A DNA stretch of 64,000 nt from Musa acuminata AAA Group (taxonomy: Eukaryota > Streptophyta > Magnoliopsida > Zingiberales > Musaceae). A program made the position numbers and the translations under genes. The number at the start of each line of letters is the position of its first letter. Positions within the stretch are counted from its first letter, which is position 1. Of this stretch, positions 9,201 through 20,471 are shown piece by piece. Location: the NCBI RefSeq assembly GCF_036884655.1, contig NC_088356.1:15178501-15242500 (forward strand). The letters run 5' to 3'. The notes beneath the pieces are model-generated. The model worked only from the letters and a program-made list of their open reading frames with translations. It did not search any database and was not told the DNA's origin.

Positions 9201-10761
9201 TGTTAGGATCAAGAGGTCGGGGGGGGGGGGGGTGAATTAGTACCGCGGTAAATTCACGATGGTTTAAAAACTTTCGTATGGTAAAATCATTTCCGACATA
9301 AAACTATTTTCGGAAACTTAACTTAAATTAAAAGCATATGGAAGTGTAGTTGATGTAAAGCAATGGAGGCTGTTTGCAGTTAAGATAAATATTAGAAAGT
9401 AAATACAAATCGAGATTTAGAGTGGTTCGGTCAATCTTGACCTACATCCACTTTTGGCTTCCTCCGATGACGAGGTCACCGACATCCACTAGAGGCCTTC
9501 CTTCAATAGGCGAAGGTCAATCACCTTTTACACCCCTCTTCTCCTTTTACCGGGTTTAAGAGATAACCCTTACAAGCACTCACTCTCCTCTCTTAACAGA
9601 ATTCTAAACTTGGAGTGGATGAGGGAATTTCTAGAGAGATTGCAGCAGCATTTTCTTACTTTTGAATATTCTGTGCTTGTATGCTTTAACCAGGGATGAG
9701 AGGGGTATTTATAGGCTTCAAGTTGATTCAAACTTGGAGCCTAAAACTTTCCCATCTAGGGTTCCCCGGGCATGGGCAGTACCATCGCCTAGGTTTGGCG
9801 GTACCACTGCCTAGGGTGCTATGCTGGGCTGTACCACTCCCCAAATTGACGGTACTACCACCTGGAACCTTGCTAGGGGCGGTTACAACCACCCAGATGG
9901 GCGGTACCACCTTCTAACATAGCCTCGAAAACTGTGCCACGACGGTAAGATTTCTTGGGGCATTGTTTGGGCTTCTTATTGGGCCCAACACAGTTCTTAC
10001 ATGGGCCTAGCTGGCCCCTAATTGGGTTGACCCAAATCCAATCCCAATTATATGCTAATTACGATTCCTAAGACATATTCTAAGCTAAACAAAGTCCGTA
10101 TGTCTATTCTTCCGGTGAGCTTCCAGCGATCTCTCGGTAATGTTTCGGTGGACTCCCGGTAAGCTCCTAGACTTCACGATGATCTTCTTGGAGAGTTTCG
10201 ACGAGCTTCTCTGGCAAGCTATGAGACTTCTCGGTTGGTTCCTCTAGAACTTCCGACGAACGTCCAGACTTCCAACGAACTCTCAAACTCCTAACGTGAT
10301 CGCGTCCTTGACTCTGGGACTTTATTTTGCTTCATACATTGCTATCGTAGTTAATCCTGCACATGTAAAACACACTTCGATCTAGATAATTAATTCTAAA
10401 CAATAATCATGTTGTCCGACATGTCATTGGTTCCTCGATGCTTTGTTTGATTCTTCGGCGCATCGTCCTCTCTTGCGGCCTATTGCCCAATCGGTCAGTT
10501 GACTTCACAACTCTGAGATCCTTAGCACAATATCCGCTCTTCTTGGCCCGATGCCCGAATCCACGTCCCGAAGCCTTCTGTTGATACGTCGACTGATCCA
10601 CCGGCCTGACGTTCAATCTTCTAACATGTTCCTCCGGCCCAACATGATATTTCCTGCTTTAATTTTCTCATCCTGATCGAAGCATCCCACGTCACTCAAA
10701 ACACAGATTAAAACATAAACACTTATTGATTGGTTTCATCATCAAAATATGAGATTCAATA
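9201..10761 (-). mobile_element. Solo Sirevirus LTR inside Copia E
   Basis: 1561 bp bounded by TGTTAGGATC and GATTCAATA (a mutated ...CAACA), flanked by the 5-bp repeat CATAT at 9196-9200 and 10762-10766. No internal region is present, so it is the product of LTR-LTR recombination. Orientation is minus. It belongs to the long LTR subtype, like K. It holds a 14-base G run (9219-9232), a degenerate GC hairpin array (about 9770-9910) and a TATA box. Confidence 0.9.
9706..9713 (-). promoter_or_regulatory. TATA box in solo Sirevirus LTR
   Basis: TATAAATA on the minus strand, at the place conserved among the Sirevirus LTRs here. It could still start transcripts into the left part of E. Confidence 0.5.
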
Positions 10762-10766
10762 CATAT
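10762..10766. repeat. TSD CATAT, right copy (solo LTR)
   Basis: Matches 9196-9200. Counting only one copy, E's integrase frame stays continuous across the insertion. Confidence 0.85.
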
Positions 10767-13312
10767 GAACCCTTGTATTAATTGTTTGGTTGGTAAACAA
10801 CATAGAGTTTTATTTACTAGTCCTGCTTTATCTAGAAAAATAATATCTTAGATCATGTTTATATAGATGTATTGGTCTTTTGAGGATAAAAACTCTTGGT
10901 GGATCTGTTAATATTCTTGGTATCAGTGGTGCACTTTATTTTATCACTTTTATAGATGAATTTTATAGGAAAGTTTGGGCCTATGCTATGAAGACCAAAG
11001 ATTAGGTTATTAATGTCTTCAAAGAGTACACAGGATTATTTAATGATTATTGTAGGTCACATGGAAACTAACATGAGATGATAGTTCCTAGTACACCTTA
11101 GCATAATGCTATTGCAGAGAGGATAAACCGTACCATCATAGAAAAGATCAAATGTATGCTTTCACAAGCCAATATACCTAAAAAGTTTTGGGATGAGGCT
11201 TTGAGGACTACAGTTGATGTGATCAACTTGTCACCATGTATAGCCTTAGATTATGATTTTGCAGACCATATATGGTCTGAGAAAGATGTTTCTTATAGGC
11301 ATTTGAGAGTATTTGGTTATCGTGCATTTTCACATGTTCCAGACAATGAAAGGTCTAAGCTGGATGGTAAAACAAAAAATATATTTTTCTTGGCTACTTA
11401 CATAATCATTTTGGTTACAGGCTTTGAGATCCAGAAAAGCAGAATGTGTTTAGAAGCAGAGATGTTATCTTCTTTGAGGATCAAACCTTTGAGGATTTTA
11501 AAAAAAAGGGCATCAACTAAGACTTTTGTAGAAGGATTAGTAGATTTGACCCAATTACTCCTCCAATATATCAGGGTGATGGGGGAGATATGCAAGAAGA
11601 TGGTGTAGAGCTTGATATTGATCTACTTGTAGGACATGTTGAGTAAGAAGACGTTTGGGAGCAACTTCCCATAGATCCTCAGTTGAGAAGATTTTTTAGA
11701 TAACGTCAACCTTCCAAAAGATACTCTATAGATGAGTATGTGATGCTTACTGATACAGGTGAACCAGAGAGTTACCAGGAAGCAGTTGAAAGTGAGCAGA
11801 AAAAGAAGTAGTTAGTTGCTATGCAGAAAGAGATGAATGTTCTTCAGAAGAACTACACATGATTTAGTGCTACTACCAAAAGGAATAAAGACCTTGAAGA
11901 ATAAGTGGGTTTACAGGTTAAAGACTCAAGAATATTGTTCTCAATCAAAGTACAAAGCTAGATTGATTATGAAAGACTTTGGTCAAAAGAAAGGTATTGA
12001 CTTTGAAGAGATTTTTTCTCATGTTATTAAAAATGTCATATATTCGTGTTGCTCTTGGTATTACTACTAGCCAGAACTTGGAGATTGAGCAGTTAGATAT
12101 GAAGATAGCTTTCCTTTAGGGTGATTTGGAGGAGAAAATTTATATGGATCAACCAGAAGGCTTCAAAGTCAAAGGTATAGAGAACTTTGTCTGCAAGTTG
12201 AGGAAGATCTTGTATGGGTTGAAGCAAGCTCCAAGACAGTGGTAGAAAAAGTTTGATTCATTTATAATTGAAAATGGATACAAAAGAATGGCTTTAGATC
12301 ATTGTGTGTACATTAAATGGTTTGGTGAGAATTTTATTATTATCTTACTTTATATTGATGACATGCTTATTCTTGGGAAAAATATGTCTAAAATTGACAG
12401 GTTGAAGAAGGAATTGAGTCTTTTGCAATGAAGGATATGTGGCCAGCAAAGTAAATACTAGGCATGCAGATTTCCTATGATAGAGAAACCAAGAAGATTT
12501 GGTTGTCATAGGAGAAATACATTGAGAAGGTATTGGAAAGGTTTAGTATGAGCAATACAAAGCTAGTTGGTTCTTCTCTTGTAGGTCACTTCAGGTTGTG
12601 CTCAGAATATAGTTCATCAAGTGATAAGGAGAAGGAGAAAATGCAAAAGGTTCCTTATGTTTCAGTAGTTGAAAGTTTTATGTATGCAATGGTATGTACG
12701 AAGCCGGACATCGTATATGCAGTGGGTGTTACTAGCAGATTTCTTACAAATCCAGACAAAGAGTACTGGGTAGTAGTAAAATGGATCTTTAGATATCTTA
12801 AAGGGAGCTTTAAGGTTTGTTTAAGCTTTGGAGATGGATCACCTATGTTGACAAGTTATACAGATGCAGATATGACAAGAGATATTGATATGAGGAAGTC
12901 CACATTAGGTTTTATACTTACTTTTGCAAGGGAAGCTATGTCATGGCAATCCAGATTGTAAAGGTGTATTGCTCTCTCCACCACAAAGGCAGAATATATT
13001 ACTACTATAGAGGTTTGTAAAGAAATGTTATGGATGAAAGAATTTTTACAAGAATTAGGGCTGAAATAGAAAAACTATGTAGTGAATTGTGACAGCCAGA
13101 TGCCATCCATTTATGTAAGAACCCAACTTTTCACTCCAAGTCAAAGCATATAGATGTCAGATACCACTGGATTCGAAATGTACTTGAAGAGAAGTAGTTG
13201 CAGCTTCAGAAAATTCATACAGATGATAATAGAGCAGACATATTGACAAAGACCTTACCAAAAGAAAGACAAGAGATATGCCGACAGTTGATCGGCATGA
13301 CTTCATATTGAG
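10762..13312 (+). pseudogene. pol: Integrase, reverse transcriptase and RNase H of Copia E
   Basis: The rest of E's pol. Integrase is seen from CINCLVGKQHR through FIDEFYRKVWAYAM and a degraded core to ERINRTIIEKIKCML and LRVFGYRAFSHVPDNERSKLDGK. Reverse transcriptase has [43 protein letters not shown] and an intact YIDD motif near 12350. RNase H shows STTKAEYI, SKHIDVRYHWIR and RADILTKTLPKE, ending QLIGMTSY. About a dozen stops and several frameshifts are spread along it, so this is a fossil. The chain order is normal for Copia. Confidence 0.85.
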
Positions 13313-13353
13313 GAGTCATGAGATAGCCTCCCTTATGGGCTGAAGGGGGCGGT

Positions 13354-13962
13354 TGTTGGGCTGACAGCCCATAGGTTCAGCCCATAGTGGGTTTTAACAG
13401 CCCATAACCCACCCCCCTTTCACCTATCCCTAGATCAAATTAGGGGGGTGTAGTGGCTGTGATTTGGTGAGGAGAAAAACTACAGCAACATGGAGAAAAA
13501 CTATAGTAATGAGGAGAAAAATTGTAGCAGCAACTTAATTTAAAAAATGGCAGAAAAATAAGAGAAGGAAAGGGAAGAAGACAAGGACAATGCAGAGAGA
13601 CTGTTCTCAATCATCTAGATAGTGTTCTTATCTCAGGTTAGATCAGATTTACAGTAGATTCTTATTGTGATTACTTGAGGGAGAATTTAGATATTTTGCA
13701 TAGTGACGTAATCCTTGTATCCCAATTATTCTTTTGTGATTGTTACTAGGGTTTTGGGTAAAAGATTAGGATTTATATATTCATTATTCTTGTAATGAAT
13801 TATCTCTAGTTTGCCCTGTGACTTTTACCCTTCACGTTGGAGGGGTTTTTCACGTAAATCTTGGTGTTCTATTTGATTGTGATTTCTATTTAATTCCACT
13901 TCATGTTACAACCTACTAGTATTTGTTCCTATACAAAGTTTATTTCTTTTTATATCCCATCA
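13354..13962 (+). repeat. 3' LTR of Copia E
   Basis: 609 bp from TGTTGGGCTGAC to ATATCCCATCA. It is preceded by the polypurine tract TGAAGGGGGCGG (13341-13352), and its last 157 bp match 7636-7791. A TATATATT element lies at 13774-13781. The TSD cannot be tested because the 5' end is outside the window. Confidence 0.88.
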
Positions 13963-15736
13963 TATGAAGGAGGTCAATTGTCCTCCTCTCTAGTGGTGAT
14001 CTACATGATAGATGTCGCGAAGACGCTCCTGAAATCGTTGCACAATCCTCTTCTCCACACGCATCACATGATCAAGGAGCCAACTCTTCTTACCTTTCAC
14101 ATGCCCCAAACTAGGGCTATCAGCTAAGGAGGAGAGAGAGAGATGAGTATAGGAGGTGGTAGCAAAAAAGGGTCTAGCCTATGGCGCATTTGGTTCTCTC
14201 CTATTTATAGAGGTCACTGCCAACTTAACCCTAATGAATCCTACTCTATTGGGCATTGAATCTCCATCCAACTACCAAAGCCTCTTGAATTAGTGGATCT
14301 CTACCCAATAATATCTTATTGGCTCTTATTGGATCTCATCCATAGGATCCAATAATTCAAGAGCTTACTAGATATCCAATAAGATAGGAGCTCTAATAGA
14401 TATCTTATATTTAAACCTCTACTTATCGCAATACCTACCATATGTGTATGACCCTCTAGGCCCAATATCGAGCTGATTGTGAGTCACACCTATCAGAACT
14501 CTTTCTGATTCAATGAATTATTATCTCAATAACAATTCACTCGACTCATTAACTACGGACATACTAGGCCACTACGTCACAGTCCGCAAACAATACAGGG
14601 GAATCCAATCAATTATACATGTTTGTCCTCAATTACTATGTATCTATAGTCTCTCATCTATCTAATATCCCAAAGATCATATAACCATGCATAGTGCTGT
14701 TAGACCCATACGATTTTTACTCGAGTCTCGCTCTAATCAGATTCTCCCGGAGAACTTTCTCTCTTAATCCGAATGACCCTAGCTAGAGATTTGCTTGGAC
14801 AAGAATACATAGGATATTTCTTTCATGATACCGAGAGCGGATGGTCCTCTATCGACACTCAAATGCCCTCGTAAGGTTGGTTGCCACCCCTAAATATCGA
14901 TTGTCCTAGATCTGAAACCTCTATACCTATAAGTATGGTATTAAAGAGCGAACTACTCATACGGGATATCCTTAGTGTCTCAAGTCTAATATGCAATTGG
15001 GACAATGAAATCACTGTCTAATAGTGAGATACCATTCGATATTCCATGAGCGGATCAATCAGTGAACTTATTCTCCAATAAGGACATGCACTATATCCCT
15101 GGTGTCCCCACACGAGCTGCTATGAGACCAATTACCTCCATCATATGATGGGTATACAACACACCAATCTATCTGATGTCCCTCTCGAGTAACCTACAAC
15201 CAGGATCATTTAGGGTCTATGCTTAAAGGCGGATCAATCTCATTATCGCGATCTCATCACAATCCGATTCTCATTGCATAGATCTATGAATATTACAATA
15301 TATGCAACATACAAGATAAAGTGAGAAAATATCAATAAATAATAATAAGCAACAAGAGTGCATGTCATATCGTACGTGCCATCACTCACGTGATTGCCTT
15401 ACAGGGCACCTATGACTAGCAATACCCTCGAGGGACTTGATGAAATATACCACGTCCTTAGGTCACCGGTGACATCTCTATGTCATAGGCAAGATCTCGA
15501 ATCAAAATATAGGTGAGCCTCGAGGGTCTCAATTAACTCAACATACGTTGAGAATTAATTTCTCTATATAACAATGGAAGGCCATATGGGTCAATATAAT
15601 TGCCTTATATTTATCAACTTAATATTATCGAAAGAGTAGATTTTTATTCGATCTCCTAATATTACATATCATACATATATATATTTAATATATATCTACT
15701 TCACATGCAAATATATATACATATCTAGTAGGTATA
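13963..15736 (-). repeat. Fragment of an unidentified minus-strand LTR
   Basis: 1.77 kb, no coding signal. On the minus strand it has a TATAAATA box (14202-14209) followed by a leader-like AG-rich stretch, and it contains repeated TATTGGAT-type words near 14300-14400. An LTR reading leftward fits. It is cut on the left by E and on the right by C, so neither terminus can be shown and the family is unknown. Confidence 0.45.
14202..14209 (-). promoter_or_regulatory. TATA box in unidentified LTR fragment
   Basis: TATAAATA read on the minus strand within CCTCTATAAATAGGAG, a typical plant LTR core promoter context. Confidence 0.5.
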
Positions 15737-16107
15737 TGTTAGGACTCTAGTTAAGAGAGTCCTAATTAAGTTTAATTGAAAGGGGCATTCATATAAAACC
15801 TACCTAGCCGACCCCTATTAAAGAGATGAAGAGGCCGAATAAGGTTAGGATTAGTTTGGATGTTGTTTCTTAGAGAAGCATTAGGAGTTGGTTAGAAGTA
15901 GGAATCTTGAGTAGGAATCCTATTAGGAGTTAGGGTTTAGAAGCCCTATAAATAGTCATATATTCATCCTCTTTTATGAAGGAATAGATCAATCCTTTTA
16001 GTAGTCTTTGAGCGGTAACCTAGAGAAAGAAACCCCTATATAGTTCCAAGGAGGCTGATCCCTTAAAAAGATCAACCCCAAGCTTAGAATCTGCAAGGGT
16101 TCTATCA
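15737..16107 (+). repeat. 5' LTR of chromovirus C
   Basis: 371 bp from TGTTAGGACTCTAG to GGGTTCTATCA. It aligns with the 436-bp LTRs of B but has fewer copies of the TAGGAGTCCTATTAGGAGTT-type repeat. TATA box at 15947-15954. Confidence 0.85.
15947..15954 (+). promoter_or_regulatory. TATA box in LTR of C
   Basis: TATAAATA in GCCCTATAAATAGTC, identical in context to the B LTRs. Confidence 0.6.
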
Positions 16108-16109
16108 CT

Positions 16110-16124
16110 TGGTATCAGAGCAGC
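16110..16124 (+). other. Primer-binding site of chromovirus C
   Basis: TGGTATCAGAGCAGC two bases after the LTR; tRNA-Met-type. Confidence 0.85.
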
Positions 16125-16210
16125 ATTCTTGACATCTCACTACCCTTCCACAGCCATCCATCAGCCCTCCACAACCACCCAAAGTAATTCCTACAATTGC
16201 TTAAAAGATC
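16125..16210 (+). other. Leader of chromovirus C
   Basis: Matches the start of B's leader (CCATCCATCAGCCCTCCA, then CTTAAAAGATCATC) and diverges from it after about 16210. Confidence 0.7.
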
Positions 16211-17425
16211 ATCACACATCGATCACCTTTATACTTTTAAATATGCCTCTTCATCAATTAGCATATCTTTATATTCAACACAAAGGAACACTTATCTTCA
16301 ATATGGAAAGAGAGAGATTAATCCCCTCCCTATAAATTCTCCTTAGCCATGGGAGTGAGACTCATTCTCTCATTTAAGCCATTGTGGTCTTCTTTAAGAG
16401 CTTCTTCTTCTTAGCCTTGGCTTATTTCTTTAAGGCAAGTTGGTTCTTGGTCATCTTTTTAAGGCGGGTCGGTTCCCAAGTGTCTCATCCTTTATGCATG
16501 TTGACTCTCCAGTACCTTGGCCATCCAGCATCTCGATCCTGAAGAATTTTTTTCACCTTTATGGGCTGGGATGTCTTTCCATTATCACATAAACTCCTCA
16601 TAATCTTATAGCCACTGAATGGTTAAAGAGGTTGTTACTCCGTCCTTAGACAACTCAAGAGTTGAGGAAGTTTGATCTCTTCTTCATTAAGAGAGTCGAT
16701 CCCAGTGAACCCAATGATTATTTGGGATTTAAAATCCATAAAAGGCACATATGATAGGGACTCAGTGATAAGCACATAACTCCTAGATTGCATCCATACT
16801 AGGTATTATATTTCAACTGAGTTTGAGCTATCAGTCCCTCAACCCAATCACCATTCATATGATCCAATATTTAGATTCCTTTATTTATCTTCTGACGCTC
16901 TAGAGTTAGGACTTTGCTTTCCCATTCATCTAGTGATTGTGTCTTATCTCCAACAGTGGAGGATATTGTCCTCATAAATAGTGCCCAACTCATTATGTTA
17001 TTTGGTAGTGTTCACTACAAAGTGTTGTCATGCTAGTATTACCCTGACCTATAAATTTTTTGCTACTTGCTTTTGACTATGCAAGATAAAAAAAAATAAC
17101 TATTACATAGTTGTTCGAGAGTGCTTTAAGGTTAGTGATATCCCTTCCAACAATAAAGGTTGGAAGGAGAATTTATACCTCATAGATAAAGGTAGGGATT
17201 GAGGGTTCAGTCTCGCTCGGTCTGGATGCTCTATAAATAATATACTTTCCTTCCTATCTAATAAGAAGATAGATCAAGTGCTTCCATTGAGAGATATACT
17301 CTATTCCTCCGAGACTATTTGGAAGATATATGAGGACTGGTCGATCGACATGGGTCTCGGCTCGGCTCCTTAGGGTATATAAGAGAGAGATTGATCCCCT
17401 CCCAGCCATCCTTCGCTGCTAAAAA
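16211..17425 (+). pseudogene. Decayed PF04195-like gag fragment in leader/gag position of C
   Basis: This stretch takes the place of C's own gag N-terminus and does not resemble B's gag. In forward frames, decayed peptide pieces such as LGLCFPIHLVIVSYLQQW, IVPNSLCYLVVF, SDIPSNNKGWKENLYLID and WGFSL-like residues resemble the 'putative gypsy type transposon' domain (PF04195) of monocot Gypsy elements. It has many stops. No LTR ends are visible, so how it came to lie here (template switching, insertion then deletion) is unknown. It ends near an A run just before GACAAGAGAAGAT, where C-type gag sequence begins. Confidence 0.5.
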
Positions 17426-17438
17426 AAATTGACAAGAG

Positions 17439-17443
17439 AAGAT
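17439..17443. repeat. TSD AAGAT, left copy (Sirevirus F)
   Basis: Matches 30829-30833. Confidence 0.9.
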
Positions 17444-17941
17444 TGTTAGGATCGGAGCGGCACTAAGAGGGGGGGGTGAATTAGTGCAGCGGATTAAAAT
17501 GTCGATTTTGGAAAATCTTTCATACGATAAAAATCGAACTCGGAAGTGCTTAACTTGAACGCATGTTCGTAAAGATATGCAGCAAAGGTAATGAGGAAAT
17601 AAAGTACGTAAGAAGGTTTGCAGTAATGTAAATAGCAATAATGAAATGCAAACCAGAGATCACGTCGATTTTAAAGTGGTTCGGTCAAATGACCTACGTC
17701 CACTTGCGAGGCCCCTCTTCGATGAGGCTCCCACCTTCCACTAGCAAATCTCTTAAAGGGGAAGGGTAAATACTCCTCTTACAACTTTTTACAAGCGGTT
17801 CACTCTCTTACAGATTTTCAGCAAGAAAGAAGGAGGTGAACACTAGCAAATTGAAAACAAGACTTGCTAAGACTTTTCTAAGACCTTTCTCTCAATCAAT
17901 TGCTTCTCAAAAAGTTGTAATCTCAGTTGAGATTTGAGGGG

Positions 17942-17949
17942 TATTTATA
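17942..17949 (-). promoter_or_regulatory. TATA box in 3' LTR of F
   Basis: TATAAATA on the minus strand, conserved in place with the other Sirevirus LTRs. Confidence 0.55.
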
Positions 17950-18009
17950 GGCCTCAAGAGGATTCAAATTTGGGCTCCAAAATTTGAATTCTCTTTGGTT
18001 CCCGATGCT

Positions 18010-18125
18010 GGCGGTGCCACCGCCTGTCAGTGTCTAACACTAACAGTGGACTAGCGGTGCCACCGCCCAGCTCTCGGGTGCTGGGCGGTGCCACCGCCTG
18101 GCTCTCGGGCGGTGCCACCGCCAGA
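18010..18125. repeat. GC-rich hairpin minisatellite in 3' LTR of F
   Basis: Units of GGCGGTGCCACCGCC with spacer CTCGGGTGCTG; the copy number and order differ from the 5' LTR of the same element (about 30200-30295). Confidence 0.8.
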
Positions 18126-18645
18126 CCCTTCGGTTCACTGGTTGGGCTTTAAATTTAGCCCAAACCAAGTCTAATTTTGGGCCCAATTGACCCCTAACCA
18201 GGATATAGGATTATCTCTTAATCCTAATCCTAATTATATATGCACTACATAACTAAAAACATCCTAAGCAAGTTTTCAACCGCGAACGTCGAGTCTTGTT
18301 CCGGCGAGCTTTCCGACAAACTTCTTCCGACGGACTCCCAGCAAGCTCCCGATCTTGTGATGACTTTAACGAGTAGTCGAGCCTTGTCGGTGATCTCCGT
18401 GAACCTCCGACGATCTCTTCGGCGAACTTTCAAAAATTTCGACAGGTTCCCGATTTCTTCTCGGTTGGTTCCGACAGCATCTCCGATGATTCTTCGGTCT
18501 CTTAAACGTCCATCGAACTTGACTCTGGTATTCTTTCTTTATGTTTTTTGGTTATCGTAGTTAATCCTACACACTTAACTCAATAATATGGATTAGATCA
18601 ATTAACCCATCAATTGATTTTATCATCAAAATCCGAGATTCAACA

Positions 18646-18659
18646 ATCTCCCCCTTTTT
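18646..18659 (-). other. Polypurine tract of Sirevirus F
   Basis: AAAAAGGGGGAGAT on the minus strand, directly before the 3' LTR: the plus-strand DNA primer site. Related tracts lie further upstream at about 18696-18705 and 19106-19118. Confidence 0.85.
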
Positions 18660-19632
18660 GATGATGACAATCAATTGATGACGAAGTTAAACATAACTCC
18701 CCCTATCTATATGCCATATTATGAGAAGATAAAACACTTGAATTTCATCCCATTGAATTCAAGCATAAACCGATAAGTTCTAACCGTAGAACTTATCGTT
18801 TTTCTCATTAAGCAATAGTAAATACGAAACTTCGATGAAAATCATTTTCAAGTCGAATGATAAGAGACAATTTTTACTACGACAGGAGATAAAGATTTTC
18901 AACATGAATTTCATGATATAGATGTAAGGCATGCTTTCAATATGATCAATCAATCTTGCGATATTCTCAAAGATTTTGCAAGGCATATAAGACATTCATA
19001 TCACACAAGCTTTTGTAATTCATATAAGTCATGTTATCGATGCGCATAAGATAATTTCATTAAGTCATGCTATCGAAGTGGTATAAGTCATCACTTAGTT
19101 ATCACTTCTCCCCCTTTGTCATCAACAAAAAGGGAATGTCACTTGAAGCACATAATTTGTGATTATAACATCAGGAATTCAACATTGATCATACAAAAAT
19201 TTATCATTCAAAATTAAGTATGCTAAAATATTTACGCAGAGTTCATCTTTAAAGGAAAATTCAGTATTCATACATTTTATCAAATCTCTTCTTTCTATAA
19301 ATAACAAAAATTGTAGGTGTACAAGGAAGAGATTGTGATTAAAAAAAATTTCAAGTAGTAACTCCAATAAGTCAAGATCATAATTCAAATACAAACTCAT
19401 TCAAATTCAAATTGTCAACTTGAAACTCATAATCAAGCCACCAAAATCAATTTCGAGATTCATAAAATATCATAAAATCATTAATCTTGATCAGATGGGA
19501 GCGGTGTTTGACTCAAGATAGGATAAGGTAATTTAACGTGTCATTTAGAATCGAAAGAGAAGGATCAAATTCATCGAGGAATGGAGAGAGGATGAAAAAC
19601 TTTACGGAAAATCCATTCAAACAAGTTTATTC
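18660..19632 (-). other. 3' non-coding region of Sirevirus F
   Basis: AT-rich region between pol and the 3' LTR, with extra polypurine tracts, including one at about 19106-19118 followed on the minus strand by GTGATAACTAAG. No ORF of the A third-ORF type is present. Confidence 0.7.
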
Positions 19633-20018
19633 TTAGGGATAATTTAACATACCTAATTCCCTTCTAATGAATTCAAATTGGTCTTCATTCAAAGCTTTTA
19701 TAAATATATCTGCTAATTGATACTTTATGTTAATGAATTCTAGAACAACATTATTGTTAAGGACATGATCGCGTATGAAATGATGCCTAACGTCGATGTG
19801 CTTAGTTCTAGAGTGCTGAATTGGATTTTTAGTAAGACATATGACACTAGTATTATCACATTTTATGGGAATGTTTTTAAAGTGAATTCCATAGTCTTCT
19901 AATGTATTTTTCATCTAAACAACTTGTGCACAGCATGCACTTGCAGCAATGTATTCGGCTTCCGCCGTAGATAGTGCAACTGAATTTTGTTTCTTGGAAG
20001 TCCAAGAAACAAGTGCAT
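19633..20018 (-). pseudogene. pol: RNase H end of Sirevirus F pol (split by B)
   Basis: The last ~128 codons of F's pol, continuing from 25345 across element B. It includes [42 protein letters not shown] and the terminal LGMLNYP. A tryptophan codon of A is TAG here (19915-19917), one of several nonsense mutations in F. Confidence 0.88.
20014..20018. repeat. TSD TGCAT, left copy (chromovirus B)
   Basis: Matches 25345-25349. The uninterrupted site is seen in Sirevirus A near 2172-2176 (AAGTGCATGTCC). Confidence 0.92.
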
Positions 20019-20161
20019 TGTTAGAACTCTAGCTAGGAGAGTCCTAATTGAGAGAGACATTCATATAAAACCTACCTAAGTCGAACCCTATTAAAGAGGT
20101 GAAGTGGCCGGCTAGGGTTAGGAGGTTATTTCTTAGAGAAGAATAAGGAGTTATAAAGGAA

Positions 20162-20290
20162 TAGGAGTCTTGAGTAGGAGTCCTATTAGGAGTTGGTTAG
20201 AAGTAGGAGACTTGAGTAGGAGTCTTATTAGGAGTTGGTTAGAAGTAGGAGTCTTAAGTAAGAGTCCTATTAGGAGTTAGGGTTTAGAAG
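20162..20290. repeat. Three 42-bp tandem repeats in LTR of B
   Basis: Units start at 20162, 20204 and 20246 with TAGGAGTCTTGAGTAGGAGT and variants; also present in the 3' LTR, fewer in C. Confidence 0.85.
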
Positions 20291-20293
20291 CCC

Positions 20294-20301
20294 TATAAAT
20301 A
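20294..20301 (+). promoter_or_regulatory. TATA box in 5' LTR of B
   Basis: TATAAATA right after the tandem repeats, 153 bp before the LTR end. Confidence 0.65.
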
Positions 20302-20456
20302 GTCATATATTTCACCTCTTTTGATAAGCAATAGATGAATCTTTTCTGCAGCCTTTGAGCAGCAACTTGGAGGGAGGAACCCCTATAGAGTTCCAAGGAG
20401 GCCGATCCCCTAAAGAGATCAACCCCAAGTTTAGAATTTGCAAGGGTTCTAACACC

Positions 20457-20471
20457 TGGTATCAGAGCAGC
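20457..20471 (+). other. Primer-binding site of chromovirus B
   Basis: TGGTATCAGAGCAGC, two bases after the LTR. Confidence 0.9.

Larger units (their letters stand above)
7636..13962 (+). mobile_element. Copia element E, Tork/TAR-like, degenerate, 5' LTR split
   Basis: Plus-strand Ty1/Copia element: tail of the 5' LTR (7636-7791), primer-binding site, gag, PR, INT, RT, RNase H, polypurine tract and a complete 3' LTR (13354-13962). The rest of the 5' LTR lies left of Sirevirus A, outside the window. A solo Sirevirus LTR (9201-10761) splits integrase. Many stop codons scattered through gag and pol mark it as old. Gag and pol resemble the Tork/TAR lineage; this lineage call is by eye. Confidence 0.85.
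17444..18645 (-). repeat. 3' LTR of Sirevirus F
   Basis: 1202 bp with the ends TGTTAGGATC...GATTCAACA as read on the plus strand. Short subtype. GC hairpin array at about 18010-18125 and TATA box at 17942-17949 (minus). Confidence 0.92.
20019..20454 (+). repeat. 5' LTR of chromovirus B
   Basis: 436 bp, TGTTAGAACTC...GGGTTCTAACA, the same length as the 3' LTR and nearly identical to it. Contains three 42-bp tandem units and a TATA box at 20294-20301. Confidence 0.93.
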
